64,000 nt of DNA, from contig NZ_CP089924.1 of the NCBI RefSeq assembly GCF_021284765.1, positions 2,188,001-2,252,000 of the forward strand. The letters are read 5' to 3'. This document shows, one piece after another, positions 44,707 to 55,185 of this stretch (within the stretch, counting starts at the first letter, position 1; each line of letters starts with the position of its first letter). Below the pieces are notes generated by a model. That model was not told the origin of the DNA. It worked only from the letters and a program-made list of their open reading frames with translations, and did not search any database. Source of the DNA: Lysobacter sp. 5GHs7-4 (GTDB lineage Bacteria > Pseudomonadota > Gammaproteobacteria > Xanthomonadales > Xanthomonadaceae). The position numbers and the translations under genes were made by a program.

Positions 44707-45909
44707 ATGCCGTCGCATAAGTCCCTATTCCATAACGCTATTTCCCGTGCTCCGAAGGTGTTGGTCGCGACCGCGCTCAGCCTGGCGCTGGCCGCCTGCG
44801 GCGGCGGCGGAGAGCAGCCAGGCGGTCCCGGCGGCCAGAAGGGCCAGGTCACTGTGGTGACCCTGAAGCCGGAGACCATCACCCTGACCCGCGAGCTGCC
44901 CGGGCGCACCAGCGCCTCGCTGATCGCCGAGGTCCGCCCGCAGGTCAGCGGCATCGTCGAGCGGCGCTTGTTCACCGAAGGCGGCATGGTCAGCGCCGGC
45001 CAGCCGCTGTACCAGCTGGACGACAAGACCTACGCCGCGGATCTGGAAACCGCGCGCGCCACGCTCGCGCGCGGCGAAGCAGCGCTGAACTCGGCGCGCT
45101 TGAACGCCAAGCGCTCCAGCGACCTGGTCAAGATCGACGCGGTCAGCCGCCAGGACGACGAAACCGCGGTGGCCACGCTCAAGCAGAGCCAGGCCGACGT
45201 GGCCTCGGGCCGCGCCGCGGTGCAGAGCGCCAGTGTGGTGCTGGGCCGCGCGCGCATCAGCTCGCCGATCAGCGGCCGCATCGGCAAGTCGGCGGTGACC
45301 CAGGGCGCCCTGGTCACCGCCAATCAGACCGAAGCGCTGGCGGTGGTGCAGCAGCTCGATCCGGTGCACGTGGACATCAGCCAGTCCAGCGCCGAACTGC
45401 TGGCGCTGCGCAAGCAGATCGCCGCCGGCACCCTGACCGAGGCCAGTACGCCGGTGACGATCCTGCTGGAAGACGGCAGCAAGTACCCGCTGGACGGCAA
45501 GCTCGCGTTCTCCGAAGTCACCGTGGACGAAGGCACCGGCAGCTTCCTGCTGCGCGTGGTGGTGCCCAATCCCGACAACCTGCTGATGCCGGGCATGTAC
45601 GTGCGCGCGCTGATCGGCACCGGCGTGCGTCAGAACGCGCTGCTGGTGCCGCAGCAGGGCGTGACCCGCGATCCCAAGGGCGGCGCCACCGCGATGGTGG
45701 TCAACGCCAAGGGCCAGGTCGAGCCGCGCGAGATCCAGGTGGGTCAGGCGATCGGCGACAAGTGGCTGGTCGAAGGCGGCCTCAAGGCCGGCGACAAGGT
45801 GATCGTCGAGGGCCTGCAGAAGATCGGCCCCGGCATGCCCGTCGATGCCACCGAGAAGGGCGCCGCGCCCGCCAAGCCGGCCGCCCCCGCCGCCGCGCCG
45901 AAGCAGTAA
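44707..45909 (+). CDS. RND efflux periplasmic adaptor (MexA/AcrA type)
   Basis: The 400-residue lipoprotein has a signal ending LALAACGGG. Its body shows the membrane-fusion protein order: VRPQVSGIVERRLFTEGG (lipoyl half), a coiled-coil hairpin (about 95-160, LARGEAALNSARLNAKRSSDLVK), ISSPISGRIGKSAVTQGALV (second lipoyl half), and a beta-barrel with GMYVRALIGTG. It links the inner-membrane pump to the outer-membrane channel. It is the first gene of a four-gene operon and lies 12 bases ahead of the pump gene. Confidence 0.95.
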   Translation: MPSHKSLFHNAISRAPKVLVATALSLALAACGGGGEQPGGPGGQKGQVTVVTLKPETITLTRELPGRTSASLIAEVRPQVSGIVERRLFTEGGMVSAGQPLYQLDDKTYAADLETARATLARGEAALNSARLNAKRSSDLVKIDAVSRQDDETAVATLKQSQADVASGRAAVQSASVVLGRARISSPISGRIGKSAVTQGALVTANQTEALAVVQQLDPVHVDISQSSAELLALRKQIAAGTLTEASTPVTILLEDGSKYPLDGKLAFSEVTVDEGTGSFLLRVVVPNPDNLLMPGMYVRALIGTGVRQNALLVPQQGVTRDPKGGATAMVVNAKGQVEPREIQVGQAIGDKWLVEGGLKAGDKVIVEGLQKIGPGMPVDATEKGAAPAKPAAPAAAPKQ

Positions 45910-45921
45910 ACGGAGACATTC

Positions 45922-48900
45922 ATGGCACGGTTCTTTATCGATCGCCCGATCTTTGCCTGGGTCCTGGCGATCATCATCATGCTCGGTGGCGCGATCGCGA
46001 TCACCCAGCTGCCGATCTCGCAATACCCAACCATCGCGCCGCCGACCGTATCGGTGAACGCGTCCTACCCCGGTGCCTCCGCGAAGGCCGTCGAGAACTC
46101 GGTGACGCAGATCATCGAGCAGAACATGAAGGGTATCGACGGCCTGATGTACATGTCGGCGACCAGTTCGTCCGACGGCCAGTCCAGCGTCACGCTGACC
46201 TTCGAAAGCGGCGTCGACCCGGACATCGCCCAGGTGCAGGTGCAGAACAAGCTGCAGCTGGCCACGCCGTTGCTGCCGCAGATCGTGCAGCAGCAGGGCG
46301 TGAGCGTGTCCAAGGCGAACTCGTCGTTCCTGCAGGTCATCGGCTTCGTGTCCGAGGACGGCAGCATGAACGGCGCCGACATCGCCGACTACGTGGCCGC
46401 CAACCTGGTCGATCCGCTGGCCCGCGTCGACGGCGTCGGCAGCACCCAGCTGTTCGGCACCAAGTACGCGATGCGCATCTGGCTGGACCCTGACAAGCTC
46501 AACACCTATCGCCTCACGCCCAGCGACGTGATCGCGGCGCTGCGCGCGCAGAACGCGCAGGTCGCGGTGGGCCAGCTCGGCGGCACGCCGTCGGTCAAGG
46601 GCCAGCAGCTCAACGCCACCATCACCGCGCAGGACCGCCTGCAGACGGCCGAGCAGTTCCAGAACATCGTGCTGCGGTCCAACAGCAGCGGCGCGGTGCT
46701 GAAGCTGCGCGACGTGGCGCGCGTGGAGCTGGGCCAGGAGGACTACGGCACCATCGCCCGCTTCAACGGCAAGCCGGCCACCGGCATCGCGATCTCGCTG
46801 GCCACCGGCGCCAACGCGCTGGCCACCGCGCAGGCGGTGGAGGCCGAGCTGGAACAGCTCAAGCCCTCGTTCCCGAAGGGCCTCAAGGCGGTCACGCCGT
46901 TCGACACCACGCCGTTCGTGCGGGTGGCGATCGAGGAGGTCATCAAGACTTTGCTTGAGGCGGTGGTGCTGGTGTTCCTGGTGATGTACCTGTTCCTGCA
47001 GAACTTCCGCGCCACCCTGATCCCGACGATCGCGGTGCCGGTGGTGTTGCTGGGCACGTTCGGTTTGCTGGCGCTGTTCGGCTACTCGGTCAACATGCTG
47101 ACCATGTTCGCAGTGGTGCTGGCGATCGGTTTGTTGGTGGACGACGCCATCGTCGTGGTCGAGAACGTCGAGCGCGTGATGAGCGAGGAAGGCTTGTCGC
47201 CGGTGGAGGCCACGCGCAAGTCCATGGATCAGATCACCGGCGCGCTGGTCGGCATCGGCCTGGTGCTGTCGGCGGTGTTCGTGCCGATGGCGTTCCTGGG
47301 CGGCGCCACCGGCGTCATCTATCGCCAGTTCTCGGTCACCATCGTCTCGGCGATGGCGCTATCGGTGCTGGTCGCGATCGTGCTGACCCCGGCGCTGTGC
47401 GCGACCATGCTCAAGCAGATCGAGAAGGGCCACCACGCGTCCGACAAGGGCTTCTTCGGCTGGTTCAACAAGAAGTTCGACGCCGGCAACGACAAGTACC
47501 AGGGCGTGGTGCGCGGCATCGTCACGCGCTCGGGCCGCTTCATGATGGTGTTCGCGGCCATGGCCGTGCTGATGGGCGTGATGTTCTTCCGCCTGCCGTC
47601 CTCGTTCCTGCCGCAGGAGGACCAGGGTTTCCTGTTCACCATCGTGCAGGCGCCGGTCGGCGCGACTCAGGAGCGCACCGGCGAGGTGCTGAAGAAGGTC
47701 GAGGACCAGTTCCTGTCCGACCCGGCGGTGGACTCGCTGTTCACCGTGCAGGGCTTCAGCTTCGCCGGCAACGGCCAGAACGCGGGCATGGCGTTCTCGC
47801 AGCTCAAGCCGTGGGAAGAGCGCGAGAGCACCTGGGGCGATCGCTGGCGCTGGCTGACCAGCTTCGGCAAGACGCCGATGCCGGACAACAGCGTGGACGG
47901 CGTGGTCGGCCGCGCGATGGGCAGCTTCATGGGCATCAAGGACGCGTTCGTGTTCGCGCTGGCGCCGCCGGCGGTGTTCGAGTTGGGCAACTCCAACGGC
48001 TTCGTGTTCTATCTGAAGGACAACGCCGGGCTGGGCCACGAGGCGCTGGTCGCCGCGCGCAACCAGTTCCTGGGCATGGCCGGCCAGAGCGAGCTGATGC
48101 AGAACGTGCGCCCGAACGGCATGGAGGACACGCCGCAGTTCCGCGTCGACGTCGACAACCAGAAGGCCGCGGCGCTGGGCCTGAGCATCGACGACATCAA
48201 CTCGACCCTGCAGGCGGCCTGGGGCGGCCAGTACATCGACGACTTCGTCGACCGCGGCCGCGTCAAGCGCGTCTATATCCAGTCCGACGCGCCGTTCCGC
48301 ATGGTGCCCAGCGACTTCAACCGCTGGTACGTGCGCAACGACAAGGGCGACATGGTGCCGTTCTCGGCTTTCGCCAGCACGCGCTGGGAATACGGTTCGC
48401 CGCGCCTGGAGCGTTACAACGGCGTCTCGGCGCTGGAAATCAACGGCGAGGCCAAGCCGGGCGTGAGCTCGGGCCAGGCCATGGCGGAGGTGGAAAAGCT
48501 GGTGGCGCAGCTGCCGCCGGGCATCGGCCTGGAATGGACGGGTCTGTCGTTCCAGGAACGCCAGGCTGGCGCGCAGACGCCGCTGCTGTACACGCTGTCG
48601 CTGCTGATCGTGTTCCTGTGTCTGGCGGCGATGTACGAAAGCTGGGCCATCCCGACCTCGGTGCTGCTGATCGCGCCGATGGGCATCCTGGGCACGGTGC
48701 TGGCGACCTGGGCGCGCGGCATGGAGCGCGACGTCTACTTCCAGGTGGCGATGCTCACCACAGTGGGCTTGTCCAGCAAGAACGCGATCCTGATCGTCGA
48801 GTTCGCCAAGGAGAACCTGAAGAACGGCATGGACCTGATCGCGGCCACGCTGGCCGCGGTACGCGACCGCCTGCGTCCGATCATCATGACCTCGCTGGCC

Positions 48901-49116
48901 TTCGGCCTGGGCGTGTTGCCGCTGGCGCTGGCCACCGGCGCGGGTTCCGGCGCGCAGCGCGCGATCGGCACCGGCGTGCTGGGCGGCATGGTGATCGGTA
49001 CCTTCCTGGGCATCTTCTTCGTACCGCTGTTCTTCGTGGTGGTGGAGAAACTGTTCGTCAGGAAAAAGCATGCGCCCCCGGCGCAGGCTTCGGCAGGAGC
49101 GCAGAACCATGAATAA
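45922..49116 (+). CDS. RND multidrug efflux pump (MexB/AcrB type)
   Basis: The 1064-residue protein is a hydrophobe/amphiphile efflux RND permease with the usual two halves, each with a large periplasmic loop. The start [20 protein letters not shown] is typical. The proton-relay acidic pair Asp407-Asp408 in [18 protein letters not shown] is intact, and the second-half [16 protein letters not shown] motif is present. It exports drugs, dyes, detergents and lipophilic metabolites using proton motive force. Its stop overlaps the start of the outer-membrane gene by eight bases. Confidence 0.96.
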   Translation: MARFFIDRPIFAWVLAIIIMLGGAIAITQLPISQYPTIAPPTVSVNASYPGASAKAVENSVTQIIEQNMKGIDGLMYMSATSSSDGQSSVTLTFESGVDPDIAQVQVQNKLQLATPLLPQIVQQQGVSVSKANSSFLQVIGFVSEDGSMNGADIADYVAANLVDPLARVDGVGSTQLFGTKYAMRIWLDPDKLNTYRLTPSDVIAALRAQNAQVAVGQLGGTPSVKGQQLNATITAQDRLQTAEQFQNIVLRSNSSGAVLKLRDVARVELGQEDYGTIARFNGKPATGIAISLATGANALATAQAVEAELEQLKPSFPKGLKAVTPFDTTPFVRVAIEEVIKTLLEAVVLVFLVMYLFLQNFRATLIPTIAVPVVLLGTFGLLALFGYSVNMLTMFAVVLAIGLLVDDAIVVVENVERVMSEEGLSPVEATRKSMDQITGALVGIGLVLSAVFVPMAFLGGATGVIYRQFSVTIVSAMALSVLVAIVLTPALCATMLKQIEKGHHASDKGFFGWFNKKFDAGNDKYQGVVRGIVTRSGRFMMVFAAMAVLMGVMFFRLPSSFLPQEDQGFLFTIVQAPVGATQERTGEVLKKVEDQFLSDPAVDSLFTVQGFSFAGNGQNAGMAFSQLKPWEERESTWGDRWRWLTSFGKTPMPDNSVDGVVGRAMGSFMGIKDAFVFALAPPAVFELGNSNGFVFYLKDNAGLGHEALVAARNQFLGMAGQSELMQNVRPNGMEDTPQFRVDVDNQKAAALGLSIDDINSTLQAAWGGQYIDDFVDRGRVKRVYIQSDAPFRMVPSDFNRWYVRNDKGDMVPFSAFASTRWEYGSPRLERYNGVSALEINGEAKPGVSSGQAMAEVEKLVAQLPPGIGLEWTGLSFQERQAGAQTPLLYTLSLLIVFLCLAAMYESWAIPTSVLLIAPMGILGTVLATWARGMERDVYFQVAMLTTVGLSSKNAILIVEFAKENLKNGMDLIAATLAAVRDRLRPIIMTSLAFGLGVLPLALATGAGSGAQRAIGTGVLGGMVIGTFLGIFFVPLFFVVVEKLFVRKKHAPPAQASAGAQNHE

Positions 49117-50548
49117 GCTTTCGATCCACACCCTGGCGCTGGCGATCGCGCTGGCCACCACCGGCTGCCTCAGCCTGGCGCCCAAGCTGCCGGTGGCCGA
49201 CGCGGCGATCCCGGGCGAATGGCCGCTGCCGCCGACCACCCAGGCCTTCACCGGCGCGGCGCCGGCCGGCGAGGGCGCCGCGACGGTTTCGACCGTCGCG
49301 GTGGCCGACATCGGTTGGCAGGAGTTCTTCGCCGATCCGAACCTGGAAACCCTGGTCGGCCGCGCGCTGGAGAACAACCGCGACCTGCGCGTGGCCGTGC
49401 TCAACGTCGAGAAGGCGCGTGCGCAGTACCGCATCCAGCGCGCCGACCGCGTCCCGGCGGTGGGCGTCAGCGCGCAGCTGCAGCGCACCGGCGGCGACAA
49501 CCAGGCGGTGGTCGATCAGTACACCGCCGGCGTGGGCATCACCAGTTTCGAGCTGGACCTGTTCGGCCGCGTGCGCAACCTGAGCCAGTCGGCGTTGCAA
49601 CGCTACTTCGCCGAGGAGCAGGCGCGCCGCAGCGCGCAGCTGAGCCTGATCTCCGAAGTCGCCAACGCCTACCTGACCCTGGCCGCGGACCGCGAGCTGC
49701 TGTCGGTGTCGGAAGCGACCTTGAAGAATCAGCAGTCGGCCTATGAGCTGACCCAGAAGCGGCGCGAGCTGGGCGCGGTGTCGGGCCTGGAAGTGAGCCA
49801 GGCGCGCACCCAAGTCGAGCAGGCGCGCGCGGACGCGGCACGCTATGCGGGGCAGGTGGCGCAGGACATCAACGCGCTGAACCTGCTGGTCGGCGAGCCG
49901 GTGGATCCGGCGCTGCTGCCGCAGCGTCTGACCGGCGACGTCAGCGGCATCGCCGCATTGCCGTCCGGCCTGCCGTCGGAGGTGCTGCTGCGCCGTCCCG
50001 ACGTGCTGCAGGCCGAGCACCTGCTGCGCGCGGCCAACGCCAACATCGGCGCCGCGCGCGCGGCGTTCTTCCCGTCGATCAGCCTGACCGGTCTGTTCGG
50101 CAGCGCCAGCGGCGAGCTGTCGGGTCTGTTCGACGCCAACACGCGTGCGTGGTCGGTCAATCCGGTGGTGTCGATTCCGATCTTCCAGGGCGGCAAGCTG
50201 CGCGCGGGGCTGGATTCGGCCAAGGCCGACCAGCAGATCGCGCTGGCGCAGTACGAGAAGGCGATCCAGGCCGGTTTCCGCGACGTCGCCGATGCCCTGG
50301 CCTTGACCACGACCCTGGCCGAACAGCGCCAGGCGCAGGAGGCGCTGGTCGAGGCGGCCGCGCGCGCCGACGAGTTGTCCACCGCGCGCTACAAGGCCGG
50401 CCGCGACAGCTACCTCAACCAGCTCGACGCGCAGCGCACCTTGTACGCCGCGCAGCAGGGCCTGGTGACCACGCGTCTGAACGAACAGATCAATCGCGTG
50501 ACGCTCTACAAAGTCCTTGGAGGTGGCTGGAACGAGCGCAGCCAATGA
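49109..50548 (+). CDS. RND outer-membrane channel (OprM/NodT type lipoprotein)
   Basis: The 479-residue lipoprotein has a signal ending [10 protein letters not shown]. It shows the two-fold OEP repeats of TolC-like factors: [25 protein letters not shown] in the first and [25 protein letters not shown] in the second, with the [36 protein letters not shown] block between (shown in parts). The ATG at 49109 overlaps the pump gene, and its stop overlaps the TetR gene start, so the operon is tightly coupled. Confidence 0.95.
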   Translation: MNKLSIHTLALAIALATTGCLSLAPKLPVADAAIPGEWPLPPTTQAFTGAAPAGEGAATVSTVAVADIGWQEFFADPNLETLVGRALENNRDLRVAVLNVEKARAQYRIQRADRVPAVGVSAQLQRTGGDNQAVVDQYTAGVGITSFELDLFGRVRNLSQSALQRYFAEEQARRSAQLSLISEVANAYLTLAADRELLSVSEATLKNQQSAYELTQKRRELGAVSGLEVSQARTQVEQARADAARYAGQVAQDINALNLLVGEPVDPALLPQRLTGDVSGIAALPSGLPSEVLLRRPDVLQAEHLLRAANANIGAARAAFFPSISLTGLFGSASGELSGLFDANTRAWSVNPVVSIPIFQGGKLRAGLDSAKADQQIALAQYEKAIQAGFRDVADALALTTTLAEQRQAQEALVEAAARADELSTARYKAGRDSYLNQLDAQRTLYAAQQGLVTTRLNEQINRVTLYKVLGGGWNERSQ

Positions 50549-51165
50549 GCAGGCAGGCCAAGTCCACCCCCAAGGCCGAGGCGCGCGCGCTCGCCCAGCG
50601 CGAGCGCATCCTGGTCGCGGCGCAGAAGTGTTTCGTCGTGCACGGCTTCCACGCCGCCAGCATGGCCAACATCGCCGATACGGCCGGCATGAGCGCCGGC
50701 CTGATCTATCGCTACTTCAAGAGCAAGAACGACATCATCCTGGCCATCATCGGGCGCCAGCTCGAAGAGGCCAGGGCAGATGTGGCGCAACTGCATACCA
50801 GCAGCGATCTGGTCGGCGGTATCGCCGAGGTGTTCCAGCAGTGGCAGGCGAACGATCCCAGCCTCACCAATGCGGCGCTGTTCCTGGAGCTGACCGCGCA
50901 GGCCACGCGCGACGCCGAGATCGCCGCGGCCACGCAGTTGTCGGACAAGGTGCTGCGCGCGGATCTGGCGGCGTGGTTCGTGCGCGGCCGGCCGGACGGC
51001 GGGCTGGGCCTGCCGCAGCGCGAAGCGGAAAGACGGGTGCTGTTGTTGCAGTCGCTGATCGAAGGGCTGGCGATCCGCGCGATCTCGCAGCCGGATCTGA
51101 GCGTGGACGAGGTCAAGGAGGCATTGCAGCTGGTACTGCCGGCCTTGCTGTCTACCGAGGTCTGA
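50545..51165 (+). CDS. TetR/AcrR regulator encoded last in the efflux operon
   Basis: The 206-residue protein has the TetR helix-turn-helix (ILVAAQKCFVVHGFHAASMANIADTAGMSAGLIYRYFKSK in two parts, residues about 20-60). It overlaps the OprM-type gene by an ATGA junction, so it is co-transcribed with the pump. This position at the 3' end is less usual than the divergent regulator layout and implies autoregulation through the operon promoter, where a TetR-like palindrome lies. Confidence 0.9.
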   Translation: MSRQAKSTPKAEARALAQRERILVAAQKCFVVHGFHAASMANIADTAGMSAGLIYRYFKSKNDIILAIIGRQLEEARADVAQLHTSSDLVGGIAEVFQQWQANDPSLTNAALFLELTAQATRDAEIAAATQLSDKVLRADLAAWFVRGRPDGGLGLPQREAERRVLLLQSLIEGLAIRAISQPDLSVDEVKEALQLVLPALLSTEV

Positions 51166-51241
51166 GCGGGCGCGGCGCCGGCGTCGATCGGAGGTCCGGC
51201 GTGGTTGCGAACGCCGGCGCCTTCGGCCGCCGGAGGATTCG

Positions 51242-52096
51242 CTAGCGCTTCGTCGCCAACACGCCGTCCAGCGCCAACTGCGTCTTGAAGCCGGCTTTCT
51301 CCAGCCGCTTGGCGACCTCGCGCGGCACGTCGCGGCCGCTGGTGAGCTTGTTCGGGCTGCCGGTGTAGTGGAACAGGCGGCCGCCGCGGCGTAGCACGCG
51401 TGCGAGGTGGTCGTAGAAGCGTTGCGAGTACAGCTCGCCGGCGATGCCGAAGCGCGGCGGGTCGTGCAGCAGCGCGTCCACCGACGCGTCGGCGATGCCG
51501 GCGATCGCCACCGACACGTCGGCATGCGCGAGCTGCAGGCGGCCGCCGCTGGCGGGCGCGTCCGGATCGGGCGACCAGGGATTGAGCGTGCGCAACCACA
51601 GCACGCTTTCGTTCTTCTCGAAGGACTGGATGCGCGCCGCGCCGGCCTGCAGGCAGCAGGCGGCGAAATAGCCCAGCCCGCCGCAGGTGTCCAGCACGGT
51701 TTTGCCGCGCGGCTCGACCAGGGCGACTTTGCGCTGCGCATCGTCGATGGGCGAGATCTGGGCGCTGACCAGCATCTTGATGCCGTCGATCTCGAAGGTG
51801 GGGGTGCCCCACTGCGTCGGCACCAGCTTGATCAGCGAGCCGGCATAGCGCGAGACCGCGGCGTAGTCCTCGCCGTCCCAGTAGTAGATGGTGCGGTCCT
51901 TGAGCGACGCCGGGTAGGGATAGCGCTGGTCGCGCCAGACCCAGGCGTCGGCTTTCAGGACGGCGTCCGCGTTCGTGCGTCCCAGATCGAGCGAGCCGGC
52001 CCATGTCTGCGCGCCCGCGGCGCGCGCGGCCTGCAGCGCGTCGGCGATGGGCTGGGTGAGCAGGGGGCCTGAATAGTGCGGCACGGGCGACGGCAT
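51242..52096 (-). CDS. Class I SAM-dependent methyltransferase-like protein
   Basis: The 284-residue protein has the SAM motif VLDTCGGLGYFAACCLQAGA (about 135-155), a FEKNE acidic loop, and a DALLHDPPRFG motif IV-like segment (DPPR) typical of RNA or protein methyltransferases. Around it are WRDQRYPYPASLKDRT and a C-terminal YTGSPNKLTSGRDVP. The substrate is unknown; rRNA or small-molecule methylation are possible. The ATG at 52096 (MPSPVPHYSG) is preferred over a frame start at 52234, whose extra residues are Arg-rich. Confidence 0.75.
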   Translation of the reverse strand: MPSPVPHYSGPLLTQPIADALQAARAAGAQTWAGSLDLGRTNADAVLKADAWVWRDQRYPYPASLKDRTIYYWDGEDYAAVSRYAGSLIKLVPTQWGTPTFEIDGIKMLVSAQISPIDDAQRKVALVEPRGKTVLDTCGGLGYFAACCLQAGAARIQSFEKNESVLWLRTLNPWSPDPDAPASGGRLQLAHADVSVAIAGIADASVDALLHDPPRFGIAGELYSQRFYDHLARVLRRGGRLFHYTGSPNKLTSGRDVPREVAKRLEKAGFKTQLALDGVLATKR

Positions 52097-52188
52097 CCTT
52101 CGGACGAGTGCGCGGGCGCGCACGCGGGTAGGAATCGTACCCGTGCCGGCTGCGCCGCGCAGTCGTTTCCTGCGGCGCGGTGACGCGA

Positions 52189-52758
52189 TCAGGGCCTGGG
52201 CTGGTCCTCGATGCGCGTATCGACCGCGATCCAATTGGTCTCCCAGGTCTGGCCGCCGTCCTGCGAGTAGGCCTGCTCGAAATGGGCCGAATTAGCGTCG
52301 ATGTCGGATATCACGAAGCGCACCAGGATCGCGCGACCGTTGAGATCGTCGGGGCCGTAGAACTCGCCGCGCCCATTGCGAAAACCGCCGTACACCGGGC
52401 GGGTGAGCATGCCGTCGTGGGCGCTGGCGTAGTTGATGTTCCACTGCCGCGTCTGCGGGTTGTACAGACGCAGGCTGGTGCCGTGGATGCGGCCGGTGGG
52501 CCCTTCCACGCGCAACTCGATCAGGTTGGCGCGCCCGTCCAGCACCTCGCGTACCACGCTGGTGCCGCTGTACTCGACCCACTCCTGCGAGCCCGACAGC
52601 GGCCGCACCAGGCGCTTCACCTGGGTCTTCCAGCGGCCGATTTCCCAATCGAAACCGTGCGCGCCGTCGTCGGGCGCGGGCGCGGCGGTGGACGCCGACA
52701 GCGCCGACAACGCCAGCAGGCCGCCTAGAACAGGACCGTATCGCCGCTTGCTTTGCAT
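52189..52758 (-). CDS. Secreted protein, DUF1579-like
   Basis: The 189-residue protein has a signal peptide (RRYGPVLGGLLALSALSASTAA). The mature part begins with HGFDWEIGRWKTQV and contains LRLYNPQTRQWNINYAS and FVISDIDANSAHFEQAYSQDGG. These resemble DUF1579-type or lipocalin-like secreted proteins. The start follows TTGC and is plausible. It is divergent from an HxlR regulator gene 52 bases away, which probably controls it. Confidence 0.65.
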   Translation of the reverse strand: MQSKRRYGPVLGGLLALSALSASTAAPAPDDGAHGFDWEIGRWKTQVKRLVRPLSGSQEWVEYSGTSVVREVLDGRANLIELRVEGPTGRIHGTSLRLYNPQTRQWNINYASAHDGMLTRPVYGGFRNGRGEFYGPDDLNGRAILVRFVISDIDANSAHFEQAYSQDGGQTWETNWIAVDTRIEDQPRP

Positions 52759-52810
52759 CGCCAGGCTCCGTTGCGGATGATGGCGTACAGATTGCGAGCG
52801 CGAGGCGTCC

Positions 52811-53221
52811 ATGAACAAGAACGCACCTGCAGGTAAGCATGCCCGGCCCAGCGCGCTGGAGGGCTGCCCGCTGGCGGCGGCGTTCGCGGCGATCGGCGGC
52901 AAATGGAAGCTGACGATCCTGTACTGGCTCGCGCACGGCGAGCTGCACTTCGCCGGTCTCACGCGCCGGGTCGCGCCGATCTCGCCCAAGGTGCTGACCC
53001 AGCAACTGCGCGAACTGGAGGCCGACGGCCTGATCGAGCGCGACCCCACCGGCGCCGCGCCGGCGCCGGTGCTGTACCGGCTCACGCCTTACGGCCTGAC
53101 CTTGCTGCCTATCGTGGAGGGCGTGCGCGTCTGGGGCGAAGGCCACCTGCGGCGCGGCGATGCGCCGCCGGCCCCGAATCCGGGGCTGGCGTGCCGCGAG
53201 GCGATCGGCGCGATCCCTTGA
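52811..53221 (+). CDS. HxlR family transcriptional regulator
   Basis: The 136-residue winged-helix protein has the HxlR pattern: CPLAAAFAAIGGKWKLTILYWL, LTRRVAPISPKVLTQQLRELEADGLIERD and LYRLTPYGLTLLP. HxlR regulators respond to redox or electrophile stress. It is divergent from the secreted-protein gene at 52189-52758, its most likely target. Confidence 0.92.
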   Translation: MNKNAPAGKHARPSALEGCPLAAAFAAIGGKWKLTILYWLAHGELHFAGLTRRVAPISPKVLTQQLRELEADGLIERDPTGAAPAPVLYRLTPYGLTLLPIVEGVRVWGEGHLRRGDAPPAPNPGLACREAIGAIP

Positions 53222-53228
53222 GTCCGGA

Positions 53229-53579
53229 TTACATCTCCGGCATCGGCAGACATTCCATGACTTCGACCCCGTCGCCGGGGAAGATCGAGAAATGCGGATG
53301 GCGCTCGAACAGCTTCGCCGCGGCTTCGTGGGACTCGGCACGCACCAGGGTGTAGGCGCCCAGCGCATTGCGGATGTCGGCGATGCCCTCGGCGGTGATG
53401 CGCTTGGTTTTGCCCAGCGGCGCGCCGTGATCGACGATGGCGTCGGCATGGGCGATGGCCCAGTCCTGCCACGCCTGCATGCCGGCCTTCTCGCGCTGCG
53501 CGCGCGTGGCCGGATCCAGGGTTTTCCAGCTGTCCATGGACGCGGGGGAGCCGGTGAACATCGCCAGATAGGTTTTCAT
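53229..53579 (-). CDS. YCII-related protein
   Basis: The 116-residue protein matches the YciI-like fold by pattern: MKTYLAMFTGSPASMDSWKT at the start, ADIRNALGAYTLVRAESHEAAAKLFERHPHF in the middle and VEVMECLPM at the end. YCII-like proteins are small dimers sometimes fused to ECF sigma regulators; enzymatic roles are uncertain. Its start is separated by only about 60 bases from the DUF4287 gene upstream on the same strand, so the two are probably co-transcribed. Confidence 0.8.
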   Translation of the reverse strand: MKTYLAMFTGSPASMDSWKTLDPATRAQREKAGMQAWQDWAIAHADAIVDHGAPLGKTKRITAEGIADIRNALGAYTLVRAESHEAAAKLFERHPHFSIFPGDGVEVMECLPMPEM

Positions 53580-53636
53580 CGCATAGTCCTTCGTACGTGG
53601 GTAGGAGCGCCTGACGGCGGCGCTGTGGTGTCGCGC

Positions 53637-53867
53637 TTACTTGTCGCCTTCCTTCTTCATGCCCTTGAGCAGGGCCACGATGGCCATCGAATGGCCGTGG
53701 CCCAGGTCGAAGTCCTGCTTCAGCCAGGCGATCACGTCGCCCGGCTTCACGCCCGCGGCCAGTCCCTTGGGGCCGGCCAGACCCTTCTTCGCCGCCAGGG
53801 CGCGGAAGTCGGCAGGGCTCTTGCCGGTCTTGGTCTGGATGTTGTCGAGATAGGCCTGGAAGGACAT
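53637..53867 (-). CDS. DUF4287 family protein
   Basis: The 76-residue protein begins MSFQAYLDNIQTKTGKSPAD and continues FRALAAKKGL, GVKPGDVIAWLKQDFDLGHGHSMAIVALL. This is the DUF4287 pattern of small helical proteins, with the GHGHSMAIV motif. Function is unknown. It lies upstream of the YCII-related gene in the same direction. Confidence 0.85.
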   Translation of the reverse strand: MSFQAYLDNIQTKTGKSPADFRALAAKKGLAGPKGLAAGVKPGDVIAWLKQDFDLGHGHSMAIVALLKGMKKEGDK

Positions 53868-54166
53868 GGCGTGCAGCTCCTGGATGGGTGGGCGAGCGCC
53901 CGCTGACCGGGGCTCTTATCTGGACGACGAACGGGGAGGGGCCGGATCGACAGCGGGAGCGAAAATATTTTCGAGGCCAGGTGTACAGGCGGCGTGGCGC
54001 CGCGGCGCGAACCGAAAGGCGGCGGCCGCGCGGCTTCCGAATCGGCCGAACAGACCCGCGAGCGGACCGAAAGCGAAGGGCGTTCCGCGCTACGGCGCAC
54101 ACCGGAGCCGCAGCGGCGCGGTGTTAAAATACGCGCTTCAGCCAGCCCCTCGGAGCAAGCGACGCG
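53868..54166. other. Intergenic interval upstream of M14 peptidase gene
   Basis: About 300 bases between divergent genes. A TTAAAAT near 54124 could be a -10 element for the M14 gene. No other feature is seen. Confidence 0.45.
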
Positions 54167-55087
54167 ATGACCGCCACAGCCTTCTACCCCATCGGCACCC
54201 CCGGGCAAGCATGGGGGGCGGCGGAAGTCGCCCAGTGGCGTTCGCGGCAGGTCCGCCATCGCAGTTACGAAACCGATGTGCTGAGCAAGATCGACGCCCT
54301 GCGTGAGCGCTTCGACGTGGTCGAGTACGGCCGCCTGGACTACGCGCCGGACAGCTACCCGCTGTTCGCGATCAAGAGCCGCGACTGGCAGGACGGCCTG
54401 CCCACGGCGCTGGTGACCGGCGGCGTGCACGGCTACGAGACCAGCGGCGTCCACGGCGCACTCGAATTCGCCGACCGCCATGCCGCCGACTACGCCGGTC
54501 GCATCAATCTGCTGATCGCGCCCTGCATCAGCCCCTGGGCCTACGAGCGCATCCACCGCTGGAATCCGCAGGCGATCGATCCCAACCGTTCCTTCCGCGC
54601 CGACAGCCCGGCCGCGGAGTCGGCTGCGCTGATGCGCCTGGTCGAGCCGGTCAGCGCCGGCGTGGTGGTGCATATCGACCTGCACGAAACCACCGACAGC
54701 GACGAATCCGAGTTCCGCCCGGCCTTGGCGGCGCGCGACGGCAAGCCCTACGAGCCCGGCGAGATTCCCGACGGCTTCTATCTGGTCGACGACACCGCGG
54801 CGCCGCAGCCGGCGTTCCAGGAAGCGGTGATCAAGGCGGTGGAGCAGGTCACCCACATCGCGCCGGCCGACGCCAAGGGCGAGATCATCGGTTCGACGGT
54901 GGTCGCGCCGGGCGTCATCCGCTACGCGCTGCGCCCGCTGGGTCTGTGCGCGGGCGTGACCGACGCGCGCTACCGCACCACCACCGAGGTCTATCCCGAC
55001 AGCCCGCGGGCCACGCCGGAGCAGTGCAACACGGCGCAGGCGACGGCGGTGCGGGCGGCCATCGACTTCGCGCTGGCGCATCCCTGA
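54167..55087 (+). CDS. M14 family metallocarboxypeptidase / deacylase-like
   Basis: The 306-residue cytoplasmic protein has the M14 zinc motif GGVHGYETSG (His and Glu ligands near 88-91) and the HIDLHETTDSDESEF segment (third His near 170). This succinylglutamate-desuccinylase-like branch cleaves C-terminal residues or amide-linked acyl groups. Length is normal, with no signal peptide. A bidirectional terminator follows the stop codon. Confidence 0.82.
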   Translation: MTATAFYPIGTPGQAWGAAEVAQWRSRQVRHRSYETDVLSKIDALRERFDVVEYGRLDYAPDSYPLFAIKSRDWQDGLPTALVTGGVHGYETSGVHGALEFADRHAADYAGRINLLIAPCISPWAYERIHRWNPQAIDPNRSFRADSPAAESAALMRLVEPVSAGVVVHIDLHETTDSDESEFRPALAARDGKPYEPGEIPDGFYLVDDTAAPQPAFQEAVIKAVEQVTHIAPADAKGEIIGSTVVAPGVIRYALRPLGLCAGVTDARYRTTTEVYPDSPRATPEQCNTAQATAVRAAIDFALAHP

Positions 55088-55147
55088 GCGGCGCTGCGAA
55101 CGCTAAGGCCTGCTCTCGATAGGGCCGGCCGTTCTGTCTGGATTGCG

Positions 55148-55173
55148 AAAAGCCGCTCGACGAGCGGCTTTTT
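55148..55173. terminator. Bidirectional terminator between convergent genes
   Basis: AAAAGCCGCTCG and CGAGCGGCTTTT pair around a short loop with A and T runs on the two sides. It lies between the stop codons of the M14 peptidase and methyltransferase genes and would work on both strands. Confidence 0.8.
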
Positions 55174-55185
55174 CGTTGGCCGCGC

